64,000 nucleotides of DNA from Emydura subglobosa (taxonomy: Eukaryota > Chordata > Testudines > Chelidae), in contig ML679956.1 of the NCBI GenBank assembly GCA_007922225.1, positions 20,090,689-20,154,688 of the forward strand. The letters are read 5' to 3'. Within the stretch, counting starts at the first letter, position 1. Every line of letters begins with the position of its first letter. A program made the position numbers and the translations under genes. The notes below the pieces were generated by a model that was given only the letters and a program-made list of their open reading frames with translations, was not told the DNA's origin and did no database searches. Positions 37,963 to 51,421 of the stretch are shown here, in pieces.

Positions 37963-40019
37963 ATGTTTTCAGTCTGACATGTCAAAACTAACTTATCTAG
38001 GATTATCAAAGATCAATGTCTCTTTTGACACATAAGTAATGCATCCCTGTGTTAAAGTATAATTTTAAAAAGTTGATTTATAAATATTTTTCTCAAATAC
38101 AAATCTCCATAACTGTTCTAGGTTTGTCATGTTTGGTACCATTGTGTTTGTGGGAGAAAAGGGCTTTTGAATGATACCCAACTCAACCCATTTGCAACAA
38201 AATTGTGTTATCAAAATTTCCACCAAGCAGAGGACCTGGAGCTGGGATGCAGAGGCAGCCAGTCCTTCTCCTCCCTCCCTCCCAACCACACCACAGAGGG
38301 TGACACCATTGAAATTATGGCTCTGTAATTTTACAAATCAAAGGTCACTTCCTTTACTTTATCACTAACTCACCCATCGAATAAGATTTTATTAGCTCAT
38401 CTAGTCCGATCTCTTGTCACACAGGCTGTATAATTACATCCAGTTAATCCTGTCCTGAGCCCAATAAGCTGTGTTTGATAAAAGGAGATGAGAAACAGCA
38501 AAAACAATGTGATGAAGTGTGAAGTTTAGCACATCTCTTTGGCCCTGATCCTTCCAACACTTAAGCATATGAGTAGGACCCCTGATTTCAGTGGGACTAT
38601 TCTTTTGTTTAAAGTTAAGCCCATTTCCTGTAATTTCATTATGTTTGTTTTGATTTATGTATTTTAAATTTTGGAACAAATAGAGATTTTCAGATTCTAG
38701 TTTAATAACAGTAGGCAAAGGGAAGAAAGCTAATGTTGGGTAGTAAAAGTAATTGTTTGTTAACAGTAATGCCATAGAATACCCCTTAAAGTCTGTATCA
38801 TGCATTAGGATTTGCAAGCATGGACTCCCTATGCAGAGTCCAACAGATAGTCAAGAGGTGATGAATATTTTTGTCTCCTCTGCACTGATAATAGTACACA
38901 AGTCTGTAATTTATTGCAAGTATATTTTTCTCCACCTGCAAAGTTCTCTTTCTAAAAAAGCAGCCCTTTAATTAGAGCTTCGTCTGACTACACTCATGCA
39001 TTACTGTAAAATGAAAATTAATTGTATAGAAAATGTTGTGTTTTATGATCATTCAATATATTACATACAGGCAGACCTTTGGTTCATAAATGGCATCCCA
39101 TTGACTTCAGTGTGGGAGGTCAACATAGGTGCAGGGGTCCACCCATGTGCAGTTTATTTTAGGACTGGGGCATAAGTTTCCATGTTGTTGAGGGCTCTTC
39201 TTGTGCCCACACTGCTTATTTCTTCTATGTATTTTGACTGCTTTGCTGAAGATATCTGCATCTTGTTTCACTATATTTAGATAGGGATTAAGGAGAAAAT
39301 AGTTACAGAAAACCATTTCCTTATTGCAATATTAATAGTCCATATCATTTAGGTATTTATTTTCCATAAATATATACAATTAAAATTGTATTGATGACTG
39401 TAAATTACATCAACATTCTCTGAGTACAAAGCAAAGTGCAGTGACTCTTGGGAGGCATTGTGTGATATAAAACCTGATGCTTTAGGGCATAGGCCATCCT
39501 GAATTACTGGGGAGGGGGCCTCGGAGGAAACTTTTCCTGTGGGAGAGATATTCCATACCCTATTACAGGGTATTTGGAGGCTTCCTGAGAAGCAACTGGT
39601 AGTGGCAACTTTTCAAGACAGGATGCTGGACCAGAGGGACCAGAGGTTTGATCCAGTATGGCAATTTTTTTGTTCCTAGAAACTGTGCAGCCACAGCGTG
39701 GAGGCTGCTGCAACCCAGAGACTTGGTTTCCTCTTGGCATCTGGGGAGGATCAAAGGATTCATACAGCATCAGACCCTTCAGTCCTGTGCCTGGCCCTCT
39801 CATGTCTTGCCCTCTCCCACTCTCTGCGTGCTGCTTTGAAGAAAGTTTAAGTGGAAGAGATCTTTGAAACACCCTATGCCCTCCCGGGCAACAAAGAAGG
39901 AGGCTGGATTTAACCCAGGAGAATGTTTGATCCTTCAGATGGACTAAACACAGAGATGACTACTCAATGAGATAGAGTTTACAAATCTTATTGGTGGAAT
40001 TTGAATTTCTACACACTAC
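37963..40019. other. Intronic sequence with small repeat fragments
   Basis: 38540-38622 repeats wording of the palindromic element at 15788 ('acttaagcatatgagtagga'). 39580-39680 is a plus-strand CR1 tail ('gacaggatgctggaccagag', 'gatccagtatggcaattttt') of the same subfamily as 14474-14552. No gene was seen. Confidence 0.6.
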
Positions 40020-40187
40020 GGGAATGTCTACACTGCAATACATAATCCACAACTGGCACGTCTCAGGGTCCTGGTCAGCTGTCTTGTGCTTGCGGGGCTT
40101 GAGCTGCAGGGCTAGAAATAGCACTGTAGAAATGTGGGCTTGGGCTGGATCCTGAACTGAGAGACTTGCAGTGTAGACATACCCTAA
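40020..40187. mobile_element. Palindromic non-autonomous element (TGTAGACAT ends), copy 2
   Basis: The left end 'gggaatgtctacactgcaat' and the right end 'ttgcagtgtagacataccct' are near-perfect inverted repeats of about 20 bp. The interior is 'cttgcggggcttgagctgca'-like and noncoding. It is shorter than copy 1 (14731-15038), as if internally deleted. I infer a MITE-like DNA transposon derivative. Confidence 0.8.
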
Positions 40188-40808
40188 GTAGAGCTGAACA
40201 AAACCCCCCAAAGATCCAGACTTCAGTAAGACCGTTGTTTTGAATGCAAACAGACAAAAGAAGTGGTTTCCCTAGCAACAGAAACCAGGTGAAAACAGTC
40301 AAATTAGCTACACTAACCTCACCCACTCAAGTTTCCTTTAGTTTCAGTTCACAAAACAAATCGGGGAAGAATCAAATGTCTAGTATTCAGTCAATATGAA
40401 GTTTTCGACTGTTCTGAGGGGGCTCAGGAGAGGTAAGTCCTGTACATTGTTTGCTGTAACTGCAGTTATGAACTGCTGTGGCAAACTGACACTCACAAGA
40501 CACAGACTTTATTTCAATGACTGTGATTCTCTTTGCAGGTGAGATCAGGACTTATACTCTGATCTTTTCAACACTATCTAGAAAATTACTCTTTATCCTA
40601 GAGCAATTGCTATTGTGGAATTATTTTAGGATCAGTTGCACTTATCATATGTTTAAACTAACATGATATGGAAACAAACAATCTAAAAGCTGAATTACTT
40701 TGAGGTTATTAAATAAACCACAACCTTGTTTTATGTCACAACAATGTGATAGTTTCTGTTTTTCTTCTGTTCTGTAATTCAATTGTATGTCAACTGCCCC
40801 AACTGAAA

Positions 40809-40846
40809 TCTATCTATCTATCTATCTATATATCTATCTATCTATC
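40809..40846. repeat. (TCTA)n microsatellite
   Basis: About nine tetranucleotide units with one TATA interruption. Confidence 0.95.
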
Positions 40847-42312
40847 GCCATTAATCACACATCATTCAATTGATCTTTGTTAACATAATGAACAAAACAC
40901 ATGTGGGTGTCTTTTCAGCAGAGAATGTTATGATACTTTTAGTTAAATATATATATAATGGCATCTATCTTGTTGCTCACGTTCTCACTTATGAATATAC
41001 CTATTGTTTCAAAACTAGAAATATACGTGTCTTACCTAGCTGTAGGAATTAAATGTGGCTTCATTTATCATGTGAGTTGCACAAATGAATTACTCTTCTC
41101 AAGAAGCCTTCTCCCCTACTCTGAGACTACTGGCTTGATTCATCTGAGTGGAAACATCAAATTAATTTCATTTGCTCTGGAAACTTTGAGTCTAACAGAT
41201 TTAACGTGGGCAGAAAAATAGACAATGCTTTACTGTCTGCCAATTAGTCAGTCTATTAATGATTAGATTATAGACTTTTAAGTGCTAATGTTAATCTCCA
41301 TCTAATATACTGGTGTGGGGATTGTGATCCCCCTTCCCCACCCAAATAAAAAAAACATTTTGCTAAAACCCTAAGTGTTATGATTAATGGTATTATATTA
41401 CAGGTTAAAACAAATATAGATACTGTTACCTTGAACGTCAGTTCACGAAGTCCTCCAAAGCATGGGACTTGGAAAGCTTACACTTTGACCTATCTTTACA
41501 CATCAATAAGGGGAAGAATAGATGGTGAACAGTGACATACCACGGCCCTATACGAATAACTAAGTGCAAAAAAGCTGGGTTAAAAGGATGTTATGGAGGC
41601 AAAGCCAAGCATTCAAAAGTTAGAAACTGCAAGGTAAGGTTGCCTGTGCAACTGGAATTATATTCTGATATACTCAAAATGAAACTGCTCTGTGAAAAAC
41701 AGATGGGCCATGGTGATTTTTGACCTTTTGTAATTTGGCCAAATCAGATGGAAGGAGACAGCAAAAAGCAATCTTCTCATCCTCTCTGCCAGATGTAAAG
41801 GTCCTGTTGCAAACCACTGAGGCGGTAGGGTTGTTCAAAAAAAGGTTGCAAGGATTTTTTTTTTTAATGGCAAATTTTAGGCAGCCTCATTCTAGGAATC
41901 ACTGCCACTCCCCACTGTCATGGCAGACTCTGACCATTGCGTAACATGGCTCCTCACCATGGTGACCAGTCTGAGCTAGTGCACAAAGGGGCAGAAGAGT
42001 TCCATAGTCAGGACTAATGGAACTGTGTGGGGCAGGGAAGAGATCATACAAATGACCTCTCTGGCCTTGGAGCAGTCCTGTCTCCCAAGTGCTTGAGGCA
42101 GAGTTCCTGCAGGAGGAGTGGGAGGGGAGGGAAAAGGAGATTTGTTACTCCAAAGAAAGAGATGAAAAAATTTACCTTGGAATGACCTGCTGTGGGCGTA
42201 TCTTCTCTTCTCCCGCCATTTGCCAGGGCAGTGGAGAAGCTTTAGTCTCTCTGGCTGAAAGTTCAGTTTTAGTGCTACGTAGATGATATTAGTTTGTTAC
42301 AGACTCACTTGG

Positions 42313-42385
42313 AGAGCTTTAGCTCAGGCTGTAGTAGCTCATGTTTTTAGCTTTGAAGAGTCCCCAGTTCAATTCCTGGTGTTTT
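42313..42385 (+). mobile_element. tRNA-like SINE head (possible)
   Basis: A pol III A-box-like TTAGCTCAGGCTGT (42319-42332) and a perfect B-box-like GTTCAATTC (42367-42375) are spaced about as in a tRNA gene. The sequence between does not fold into a clear tRNA, so this is a tRNA-derived SINE head or a tRNA relic, not a working tRNA gene. Confidence 0.45.
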
Positions 42386-42789
42386 GCTTAAGATGGCTGC
42401 CATCACATTTGTACCTTGGGAGTGACTGGGGTAGGTGGCCTGCTCCCTTCCCAAAAAGGCAGGGAAGGGGCCTGTTTTCCCTACCAAGAGTGTCAGAAGC
42501 TCCTTTTTCTCCCTCTCCAAAACCTAGAAATGCAGAGGTGGCAGCAAAGTGGGGACCCAGCTTTTACCCCAGCAATTGGTATGTAACTGCTTGGTTAATA
42601 GGCCAGGACTTCTGCACTCTTCTCTTGGCATACAGGCAGCCCTCTGTTGGGAGGGTGTCACTGTGGTCCCCCAAAGCTGTGCATCTTGAAGTCAACACAT
42701 CAGAGGATTGAACAGAACTTGAGTTTTCACCCTTCTAAGAGGTATTGTTATAGGCTTTCTGCAGACTCAGGCAGACAATTATTACTAAT

Positions 42790-42930
42790 GTTTATTCTAT
42801 GTATTATGAGAGCACCCAAGGGTCCACTAAAAATGGGGCCCCATTGTGCTAGGCACTATACAAACAGAGTCCCTGCCCCAGAGACCTTTCATTCTAAATA
42901 GAGAAGACAGATACAGGGTAGGGGGAAAGG
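42790..42930 (+). repeat. Old amniote interspersed repeat
   Basis: 'aaaatggggccccattgtgc', 'taggcactatacaaacagag' and 'tccctgccccagagac' form the core of a repeat also seen in pieces at 5902-5956 and 32725-32785. I remember this wording as common in reptile and bird introns but do not know its class. Confidence 0.6.
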
Positions 42931-44392
42931 CTAGAACTTACAAACAGAACAATCAATGTGATGACAGCAAACGGCATGTTAATTCCATGAATTTTTTTCG
43001 TTCTTATTCTTTGAGTTGGGTTTTATTAGGAAGGATTTGGCTAAAGGGAAGAACAAAGGAAGGAAGATTGGCCATAGATGGGAAAGGTGATAAGGCCGGG
43101 AACAAGACAGAGGGGAACATCAAAGGGCAGATGTGGTGATTCTCAATGAAAAGGCAGTGAGAGCAGAAAGGGAGTTCTTTTATTTCATTGTTTTTAATGA
43201 AAACTAAGATTTTGATATAATCATGACCCCAAGAGTGGGCCATATGCATGGGGCTATAGTGCCTACGTCTGACATAATCTGGGCCTGCTCACAGGGCATA
43301 AAATTAAGCACATGCACAGGCCTTTGTTGGATTCAAGCCTAAAGAATTTAACTGAGATGGTAGATGATTTACTAATGTACAGAGCTTCTCCGATTCACAA
43401 GCTTCTCTTGAAGACTGCAATGTAGGCATGATTAATGTAATTCTAGGAAAATACTGAGGTCTGGATTGTTTAAAATATTTCATCTCTTTTCCATTGCTCA
43501 CTCAGTGCCATTTGCTTGGCAATGTGATGCTCTTATGGTAATTGTGGTGCAATGCAATAATGATAACCAAATATTTAATTGCTTATATACAAATTTGAAA
43601 AGTTATTTTATATGTGTTAATGCTGAAGTTTTATTAATTCATTTATTCTACAAATTCAACATAAGCAGGTCTAACACTTCAATATTAATGATTAGTATAA
43701 AAATTAATAAATAGATAAATAAAATAAAACCAGGACAAATTATCTATTTTGCAAGAGGGTTTTTAAGTTGATCTACATTACTGAGATGACTAGGAGCTCT
43801 TTATAAATAACTAGTGAAAAAATATTTATTATTTGGCATTTTACTGCTTAGCTGGCCTTGAAGTGGAAACAAATTCTCCTAGGCCTGATCCTGCACACAC
43901 TTAGTCATGCACAAGATCAGAGCCCTCAAAACTTAATTTAAAAATCCATAAATATCTAGCTTTGGGTATAAGCTAGTTGAAGTGTTTCAGTGTTGCTGCT
44001 ATATAATGGATATTCTCATACAGTGCATTGTAATTTCTCACTGCTGATATCTGATGTGCATCTTGTGTTGCATCACTGGTTGGGCTACACATCATGTGAC
44101 AGAGCACCGCTTCACAAGGCTGGGAGTGATGTTATTTATCAAATTATGAAGTCATTGGAAAGGAAGGAAATATTAAATTATATTTATACAGTTCATAGAG
44201 TATGTGCTGATGGAAATCACAAAATATACTGTAGAAAAGGAGGAGTTTCTTCCCACACTATTACCCTGAATCAATTTAATCTGATAGAACTGCTGGTTTA
44301 GGTAAAAGTAGAAGAATACCATTTCCCAAGGACAATGGACCTCTACAGTAATTGGCAATTAAAACAGGCAATAGTCCTTTTACCTTGCACTG
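42931..44392. other. Intronic sequence without a recognised gene
   Basis: A short piece near 43265-43335 ('attaagcacatgcacaggcc') resembles the palindromic family of 15788. Nothing else was identified. Confidence 0.5.
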
Positions 44393-44464
44393 TGGATGGA
44401 ATCCTAACTCCATTGAAGTCAGTGGCAAAACTTCCATTGAATTCAATAGCTCCAGGATTTCGCC
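44393..44464. repeat. Short hairpin element (AAATCCTGG ends), copy 2
   Basis: The left arm 'gaatcctaactccattgaag' and the right arm 'attcaatagctccaggattt' pair around 'tcagtggcaaaacttc'. Same family as 30625-30697. Confidence 0.7.
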
Positions 44465-47384
44465 TAGTGTGTCTCTTAACAAGTGGAACCCCTCTAGCCA
44501 GGTTACCAGTACAGAGAGGAGGTTTTTTTTTACTCTCTTTTTCAGTTCACTTTCATTTTCTGCCATTGTTATTAGCAGGATTCCCCCTGCCCATATAATG
44601 GTGCAGTCAGTCATTCAGTCTTCTCGCATAGTTCTGCATCATGGTTTCCACCAAAAAATATGACTAATCCTTCCCTCCCCACTTTTTTTTTAAAACAGTT
44701 CTGCATGACATTCTGGAATAATTGTATCTTACAAACTGTGATTTTTGGACTTAAGTTTCTAGTAATGACGCTTATTTGGTTCTCTTTAGTTTTCTGAGAA
44801 ATGATTCAGTCAGTTGCTGCTATTAGATTTTTCTATTGCCATGCTGGATAGAATATTTATGAATCATTTTCCATTTTTTCCCCACTGGCTTCCTTCTGTT
44901 GGGGAAGACAATGGCAGATGTTTTGTGTGGTTCCAGTTCAGTTGTGAAAATTCAGTGTAAGCTCATTTGGGGGCTGGTTAAATGCTTCTGGAGCAATCTG
45001 TCCTGTCCCACATAGAACTCTCATTATCCTGCCCGCTATGATTCTCTTGAAACAACCCCAGATACCTTTGTGTCTCCACAAAGAATGGAGATTTACATTC
45101 TGAAATAAAAAAGCATAAAAATCTTCTGAAAGTAGCGTTTGGTAAACTGGCAGCCCTCTGTGGGAAGTGAATAATGGACAGTTCTCCGTAGCAGCCATTC
45201 TTTGCTTGTAAATTGAAGCAATGTGTTTCTGCTTGGAACAATTTTGTTCATATATTTCAGAGCACTGTAAAGGTCACAGATTCCCATGCAGGGCCTCATT
45301 ACTTGTGCACTCAAAGTTCTCCTGGAAGTCAAGTTTGTGGAGTTGTACCAGTGAATATTGAAGTCGAAGGGAATTGATGGGTGCATGAAATATACAAATT
45401 TGGTTCTCTGAAGAAGCTTAAGTGAGTGTGTCAGACTAATACCAAATTAATAATCAAATGTTAAGGGACAAATTCTGATAACATTACTCACATTGGCAGA
45501 GTAAGGCACTAGTCAATGTAAGTAAGTATATCAGTATCAGGGTCTGATTGATCAAAATAAAATAGAAAGCATTTTAAAGAGACATTTTTGCAGTAGATAA
45601 TCATACTGGGCTACAAACCATAGACATAAACTTGAGGCAGTAGTATCATAAAGGTATACAAAGAGTATAGTGCCATTTTAATGCAGTCATCCTAACCTGA
45701 CATTGGTCCTTCAATTTAACAGTACTTAACATCACTTAATTGTTCATATTTGGCTTACAGTATGTCTCTTGATGTTTTGTGTTGGGAACTGTAAAAGATG
45801 CATGATTGTGCTATTTCTGTTCAAGTTGTTTCTAATTAATAACGTCATTGTCCAGTGTTCTTTCAATAAGGGTACCTGCTATAGTGCTTTAATTATTTAA
45901 GGGATAGAGAAACAAATGTTTCAACCAAACCAAATGATGCATCTAAAAATATAGCTAAGTTTTTTGTTGGAGTAGTACATGAAGTCTCTTTCTCTCTCCT
46001 TTACGTTGCCCCACCTCTCAAATCACAGGCATTGAGACAGGAATCATGACTTTTCATCAGTGCTGAGAACTATTAATAAACCTCAGTATAATATAAATAT
46101 TAGCTTAGCATTTCCTGATGTCACCCCAGAAAATTTGCAACCAGACAATGTTCAAATAAAACTCTAACAGATCCTAGATAAAGCAGCAGCCTTCTACCTC
46201 TGCAATACTGGTTTACATTGAATGACTAAGTCATGTTATGATCTTTTTCATTCCATATGTAATGAATCCCTGCTGTTTTCACTACATGTTGCAATTCTAC
46301 AATAAAACATACTTAGCTCTTGACTCTAAAATAACTAATGTTCGAGGTCCTTATTGAAGAATTAGCAGCCTTGTTCATTAGCATAAATAGAGTTGTTACC
46401 AATCGGGGTTGAACTTCAGTAGAAGAAAACTTTGAGCATGTAACATCCCATTCATTTATGAACTGTAGGATTGGTTCCTGTTTTGCAGAAGAGCCGTAAA
46501 TAACCAAAGAAATTATTCAGGAATAATACCCACACACATCCACCATTTTAAATCAGATTTTATACTTAAATACCCCAAAATATGTAGCATAAATGAATAG
46601 AAGAGTTATCACAATGAATTATTAAAATGATAGGGATTCAAGGTTCTTTAGTGTAGTGTGAAATATCTGAAGTAAATATACACATCTGGTCAGGACCTAC
46701 TACATCAGATAGCCAAAACACATCTGGCAACACTCTAGGCTTGGTGGGAGAGTCATACACTGAAAAGGTCCTCTCACCTTGAATTTCACAGGCTACCTTT
46801 GTAGCAGGCAGACTGAAGTGATCTAATTTTTTCCCCCAAGTGTTTCCCCCCCCCCAAAATCCAGACATTTACATGTCTGCGTTGTATTCAGTTAGTTCTT
46901 AGGTGATGGGGTTTTCTGGACAGTCAGTCCTTGCTTTCCATTTGAAAAGTTCCTGCTTCCAAAGTTGGATGTAAACCATCACTTCTGGAAACCTGAGGCA
47001 AAGTTTATAATAGGTTTATACACTTTCTATCAGAGGAAAAACATGTCTTTCTCCCTGCTCCCTGAGTCTTTTGAATCTTTATGTGATAGAAAAAAAGCTC
47101 TTAAAAGCAAAACTGATAAAGAAGATACATTTTACATGTGGTACAGTAAAGCTCTATTATTTTGATCTGAAAGTAATATAGCATCGCATAATATTTATCA
47201 TACTGGGGTTGTTTGAATATGATTTTAATTGTTTTCTAAGCATCATTCTAAACAGAATTTGGTCACTACCTATGTATTGTGGATGGTACCCATTATTGAA
47301 AGGTAGTCTGTATTTGTACTAATACAGAGAATGCCAGTTTAGAAATGAGCCTGATTGCATGGTTCATTTTGTTCTCCTTTGTAG
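44465..47384. other. Intronic sequence upstream of the second exon
   Basis: No repeat family or exon was recognised. A C run occurs near 46846. The last 30 bases before 47385 form a T-rich acceptor tract. Confidence 0.55.
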
Positions 47385-47547
47385 AGCCAGGCTGCGGCCC
47401 ACTACAAAGGCACTAAACATGCCAAGAAGCTCAAAGCACTGGAAGCCATGAAAAATAAGCAGAAATCTGTTATTGCCAAGGACAGCGCAAAGACTACCTT
47501 CACTTCCATCACTACCAATACCATCAATACCAGCTCTGACAAAACAG
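47385..47547 (+). CDS. ZNF385D: ZNF385D internal coding exon, second half of zinc finger 1
   Basis: The exon reads SQAAAHYKGTKHAKKLKALE, then a Lys-rich linker and a Ser/Thr-rich stretch ending NTSSDKT, matching ZNF385D. It starts after TTTGTAG (47384) in phase 0 and ends in phase 1 with ACA-G before the donor GTTATG at 47548. The phase fits a following Asp codon. His6 (47400-47402) and His12 (47418-47420) complete the C-x2-C-x12-H-x5-H finger begun in the exon at 9296, a U1/matrin-type spacing. The donor is weaker than consensus (GTTATG). The exon is 163 bp and its frame is open throughout, with no sign of decay. Confidence 0.94.
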
Positions 47548-50500
47548 GTTATGCGATAATCTTTGTTGGGTTTTTTTTTTCCTTGTTTAATTCCATGTCT
47601 GTTCGGTTATGTGCTTGCCACATTGATTCATGCTTGATCCATCTTTCTGTGCGATATTGATATTTTTCTTCTTTTCAATACACTGGTGAGAGTAAGATAT
47701 CATGTAACTGACTTCATTTTTGTGAACAGAGGCTTGTCATTCTTTTAGGCGATAAAGCATACGTATGGCTCAAGTAATATTTATGGCCAATGAACTATTA
47801 AATGCTCTAAACCTTGTAGTTTGTATGCAATGTCTCTCTAGGTAATTACCTATGGTACATTTGTTTTAACTACAAACAATGCAGCAATTTCACTAATAGT
47901 GTATAGAAGCCTCTGATAAAAGTATTGTTGATAAAAGCCATATTGTCATAAATTTCAAGCATTGCATTATTATTAAAAGTGAATGATTTTGAGCTGGATA
48001 ATAGCTGGATAACCTCCACTCCATATAAACAGGTAAGTGTTATTGATGCCAATTATTCTGCTAAACTGAGTCTTCAGACTAAAATAATATCCTTTAAATT
48101 ATTGCTTGGGGACTAGTTTCTTTTTTCTTGCAAACAAAAGTCATGCAAGTATCAGGTGAAGTCAATGGGTTCCATTAACCTGGCATTTTAAATATAGGCT
48201 ACTATATTGGAGATTTCAAAGGAAGGATATAAGTTCAAAGAAGATTGTTTTAGTAGTTCACAAGAAACAATTTCTTATATTTTTCTGCAATGTATGTACT
48301 GTATGAGACACATGAGATGCATACACAAAGTCTTACAGGAAAAAAAGAATAATGCATGATGAGCAAATAATGTATAATATTCTGGTGTTGCTGCTGACAG
48401 CTGCTCATCTGGAACAAATTATCCTATGTCAGTGGCTTTGGTGTTGAAAATAGAAATGTACAAACAATTGAAAGAGTTGCTTATATTTTTGTTGTATCAT
48501 ATAAATGTGCATTTCATACTTTTTGTAAGATCTTTACTAGAAGCCATATGGTAAAGGCAGGAATATGTGTTATGTGGAAATTCATGTTATAATTGTGGTT
48601 CAACAATCAAGTTGGTTTTTTCAGACTTGTCATATGCCTGAACTTGGCCCAAGGGGGGCACCTATATGGGACTTCCGGGTGCATCAGGAGATTTTTCTAA
48701 AACTGAATTTTGCAGTGACACTAAAAGTATTAATAACTGTGGAACAATGGGGGCGAGCACCAAAACCTAGTTACAAAAAATACAAAACTAAACTAAAACT
48801 TAAGCATGGTTTTAAATGTTGGGTTTCTCTTACTTGTTAGTGAAGTGAATATTTTGTTGATATGCTCTCATAGAGAGTTAGTGAGTTTTGTGCAAAGGAC
48901 TGACTTATTTCTTTATAAATGATCATGGTAGATTTCTTGAGACAAGGGAGGAAGACAAAAGTGAAATATTTTGAAGCTGTGATGTTAAGTGTTAAAAATT
49001 TTTGCCTGCATTGTTTTGTTTTTGTTTTGTTTGTCTGAGGTTGATATTTGTTTGGAGCATGATCCAAAGCACATCAAATCAGTGTGAGTCTTTCTGTTGA
49101 CTTCATGGGGCTTTCAGTCAGGCCTCTGAAGGGCGTTATGATTTGTTGTATACCTGAGCTCAGTATTTTGAACCTATGCTTATATCAGTATACAACAGAG
49201 AAAAAACTGCACAGTAATGGTTACAAAGGAAAGCCAGTGACCTGGAGAGAAGTTGATTTAATGTTCAGATCTCATTTATAACTTGTTGGAGACCTTCCAT
49301 AAATTAGGTATATATCCTATGTGAACAATATGGTGGTTATCTGAGCATTCTATAATATCTTTGCCACTGGGGCCATTCCAGTGATTTAATTTTAATTACA
49401 CTACCTTGATATACCAAAGTCCCATCCATTGCCCCAAATGCTGCAAACTCCTAAGTACTTGTGTAAGTTTACTCATGTGAGGAGTAACATTGAGTTCAGC
49501 CATGCTACTCATTGAACTAAAGTTGTGTGTATATAACTGCAGTAATGAGAACCATGTTGCTATGCTAATATCAGATTAGTGTGAAAATAGGGACTGGTCA
49601 TGGAGTCTCATAGAACAGGAGGAGGAGGAGGAGTTGGAAGAGAAAATGCTGATTGAAAGATGTGATTATAAAAGTTTCTCTGCTGAGGAAGAATCTGTTT
49701 CAAGGGATGTTGGCATGATGCATCAGGAAACCCAGTAAGGTCAACTGAAAAAAGCCAAAAATAATGAGAGAATTATTTTCACGAAATATCACAAACCTTA
49801 GCCAACTGTTGACATTTAAAGATACGTTACAAACAAAAAGTCATCAAGTTTGCTGTTCAAGCATCCCTAAAATGTATCAGTGAAAAGAAGATCCACCCGT
49901 GGACAATTTGAAGCCCAGTTCTGCACTCTGGATTACCACTGGCGTAACTGAAAGAACTGAACCTTTCTTCTTTAAACAGAATTTATATAGAAAACATCAT
50001 CTGCAGTAGCAAAAGAAAAACAGCACAAAGATTCTGGGCAGCTAAGTGGCTGAAATTTCCTGGCAAAAGCAGGACTATTTGGAACAATTATCTGCAGGAT
50101 TATTTGAATTTTCTTTTCAGTTGCCCTCCATCCCACACGTGCTTCACAGAACTCTTCAGAATACAAATGCTTTATGAAAGGCAGAGTGTCTTGTGCATCA
50201 CATATATGTATTCTGAGAATGGTGGCCAATAAAAAGCAAGTACATTGAGAATCACATCACTGATCTGAGGGAATGTGTTGCTCGTCAATATGGTTTCACT
50301 CATGAATTATACAATCCATGATTTTAAGTAACCTCAGTTTCTAGTCCCTCCTCTCACTGTCATTTGGAAATAGCTTTTCCTACAACTTTATGAAGCTATA
50401 CACAGAAGATTAATGCATGATCTCAAGTAAGCTGAGAAGGGGTTATGTTCATATCAGTGCTAATACATCATGTACAACAGTGGTTAAATGGTGGATTACA

Positions 50501-51421
50501 TGTCAGTCATAGTACATTGGTCCAGTTTTCAGTTCACTGGCTGTGCCTACCCTGTGCAGCACCTACATCAGGAAATCTGCAGTGCCATGCAAGAAAGATT
50601 ATGAAAAAGACCACAATATACAACCTGATGCAGGAGCTGAAGCAGCAATTTGTTATGTTGCTTCCCCCTGAAGTATTTTGTCTGGCAGTGGTGTCAACAT
50701 GTCTTAGTGCAATAAATAAAAGTGACCATGCATCCTACTATGCAAGGCACACAGTTTAAAATCTTGGGCAAACACTGCGTACTAAGGGTGGAAAGCAAGA
50801 TCTGGGGACATTTTTCTCATTCTGTGAAGGTCATTAATATCTTAACCTATGCGAATAACTTTTAAAATCAGTGAGAGGCTAAATGAATGACAGTCTTTGG
50901 AGCAACAAAGTGCTATGTATAGATGTATTGGCAATCACAACAATTTGAAAGGAAGATGCCCTTCTCCCAACATACTGGAACTTTCTTGACAGTTTACTTA
51001 ACGTCCATAGAGTAGCCTTGCTGCAAAAATAGGAAGTGAATTTGAATCCCAATGTGATGCTAAATTTACGCTGATACAGAAACCAGCACTTAAGATTTCT
51101 TCCCTCTGAGGAATCTGAAGAATGTTTGAGAGGTGACAAAAATGCATATTTTCCACTGCATATAGACGTAGATCACCATAAATAGGTTCTTATGAATCAA
51201 GTCCTGAAGGCACAGAACCAGATTCTTTGTTCTACCCAGCAGAGAATTTTAGTATTGTTTCATCCTCCTCTGTCTCCATATGTTGCAGGCCACTCATAAA
51301 TTTTGTCCATCATCTGATATCAATAGAGCAAAATAGGCCAGTGAAAAAGTGACAGTCATTGACAGAGATTCCACCCGCAGAAGTCAACAGCTTCTGTTTT
51401 GTTTCTGCATGTTATACAGTT

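Larger units (their letters stand above)
9407..47384 (+). other. ZNF385D: ZNF385D intron of about 38 kb
   Basis: The intron is bounded by GTAAGT at 9407 and by TTTGTAG ending at 47384. It splits zinc finger 1 between its Cys and His pairs, in phase 0. It contains most of the mobile elements listed here. No additional ZNF385D exon and no independent intact gene were recognised inside it. Confidence 0.9.

Noticed and set aside
42283..42711. 142-residue plus-strand open frame
   Set aside because: It begins within the tRNA-like SINE head, and no domain or splice context is visible.
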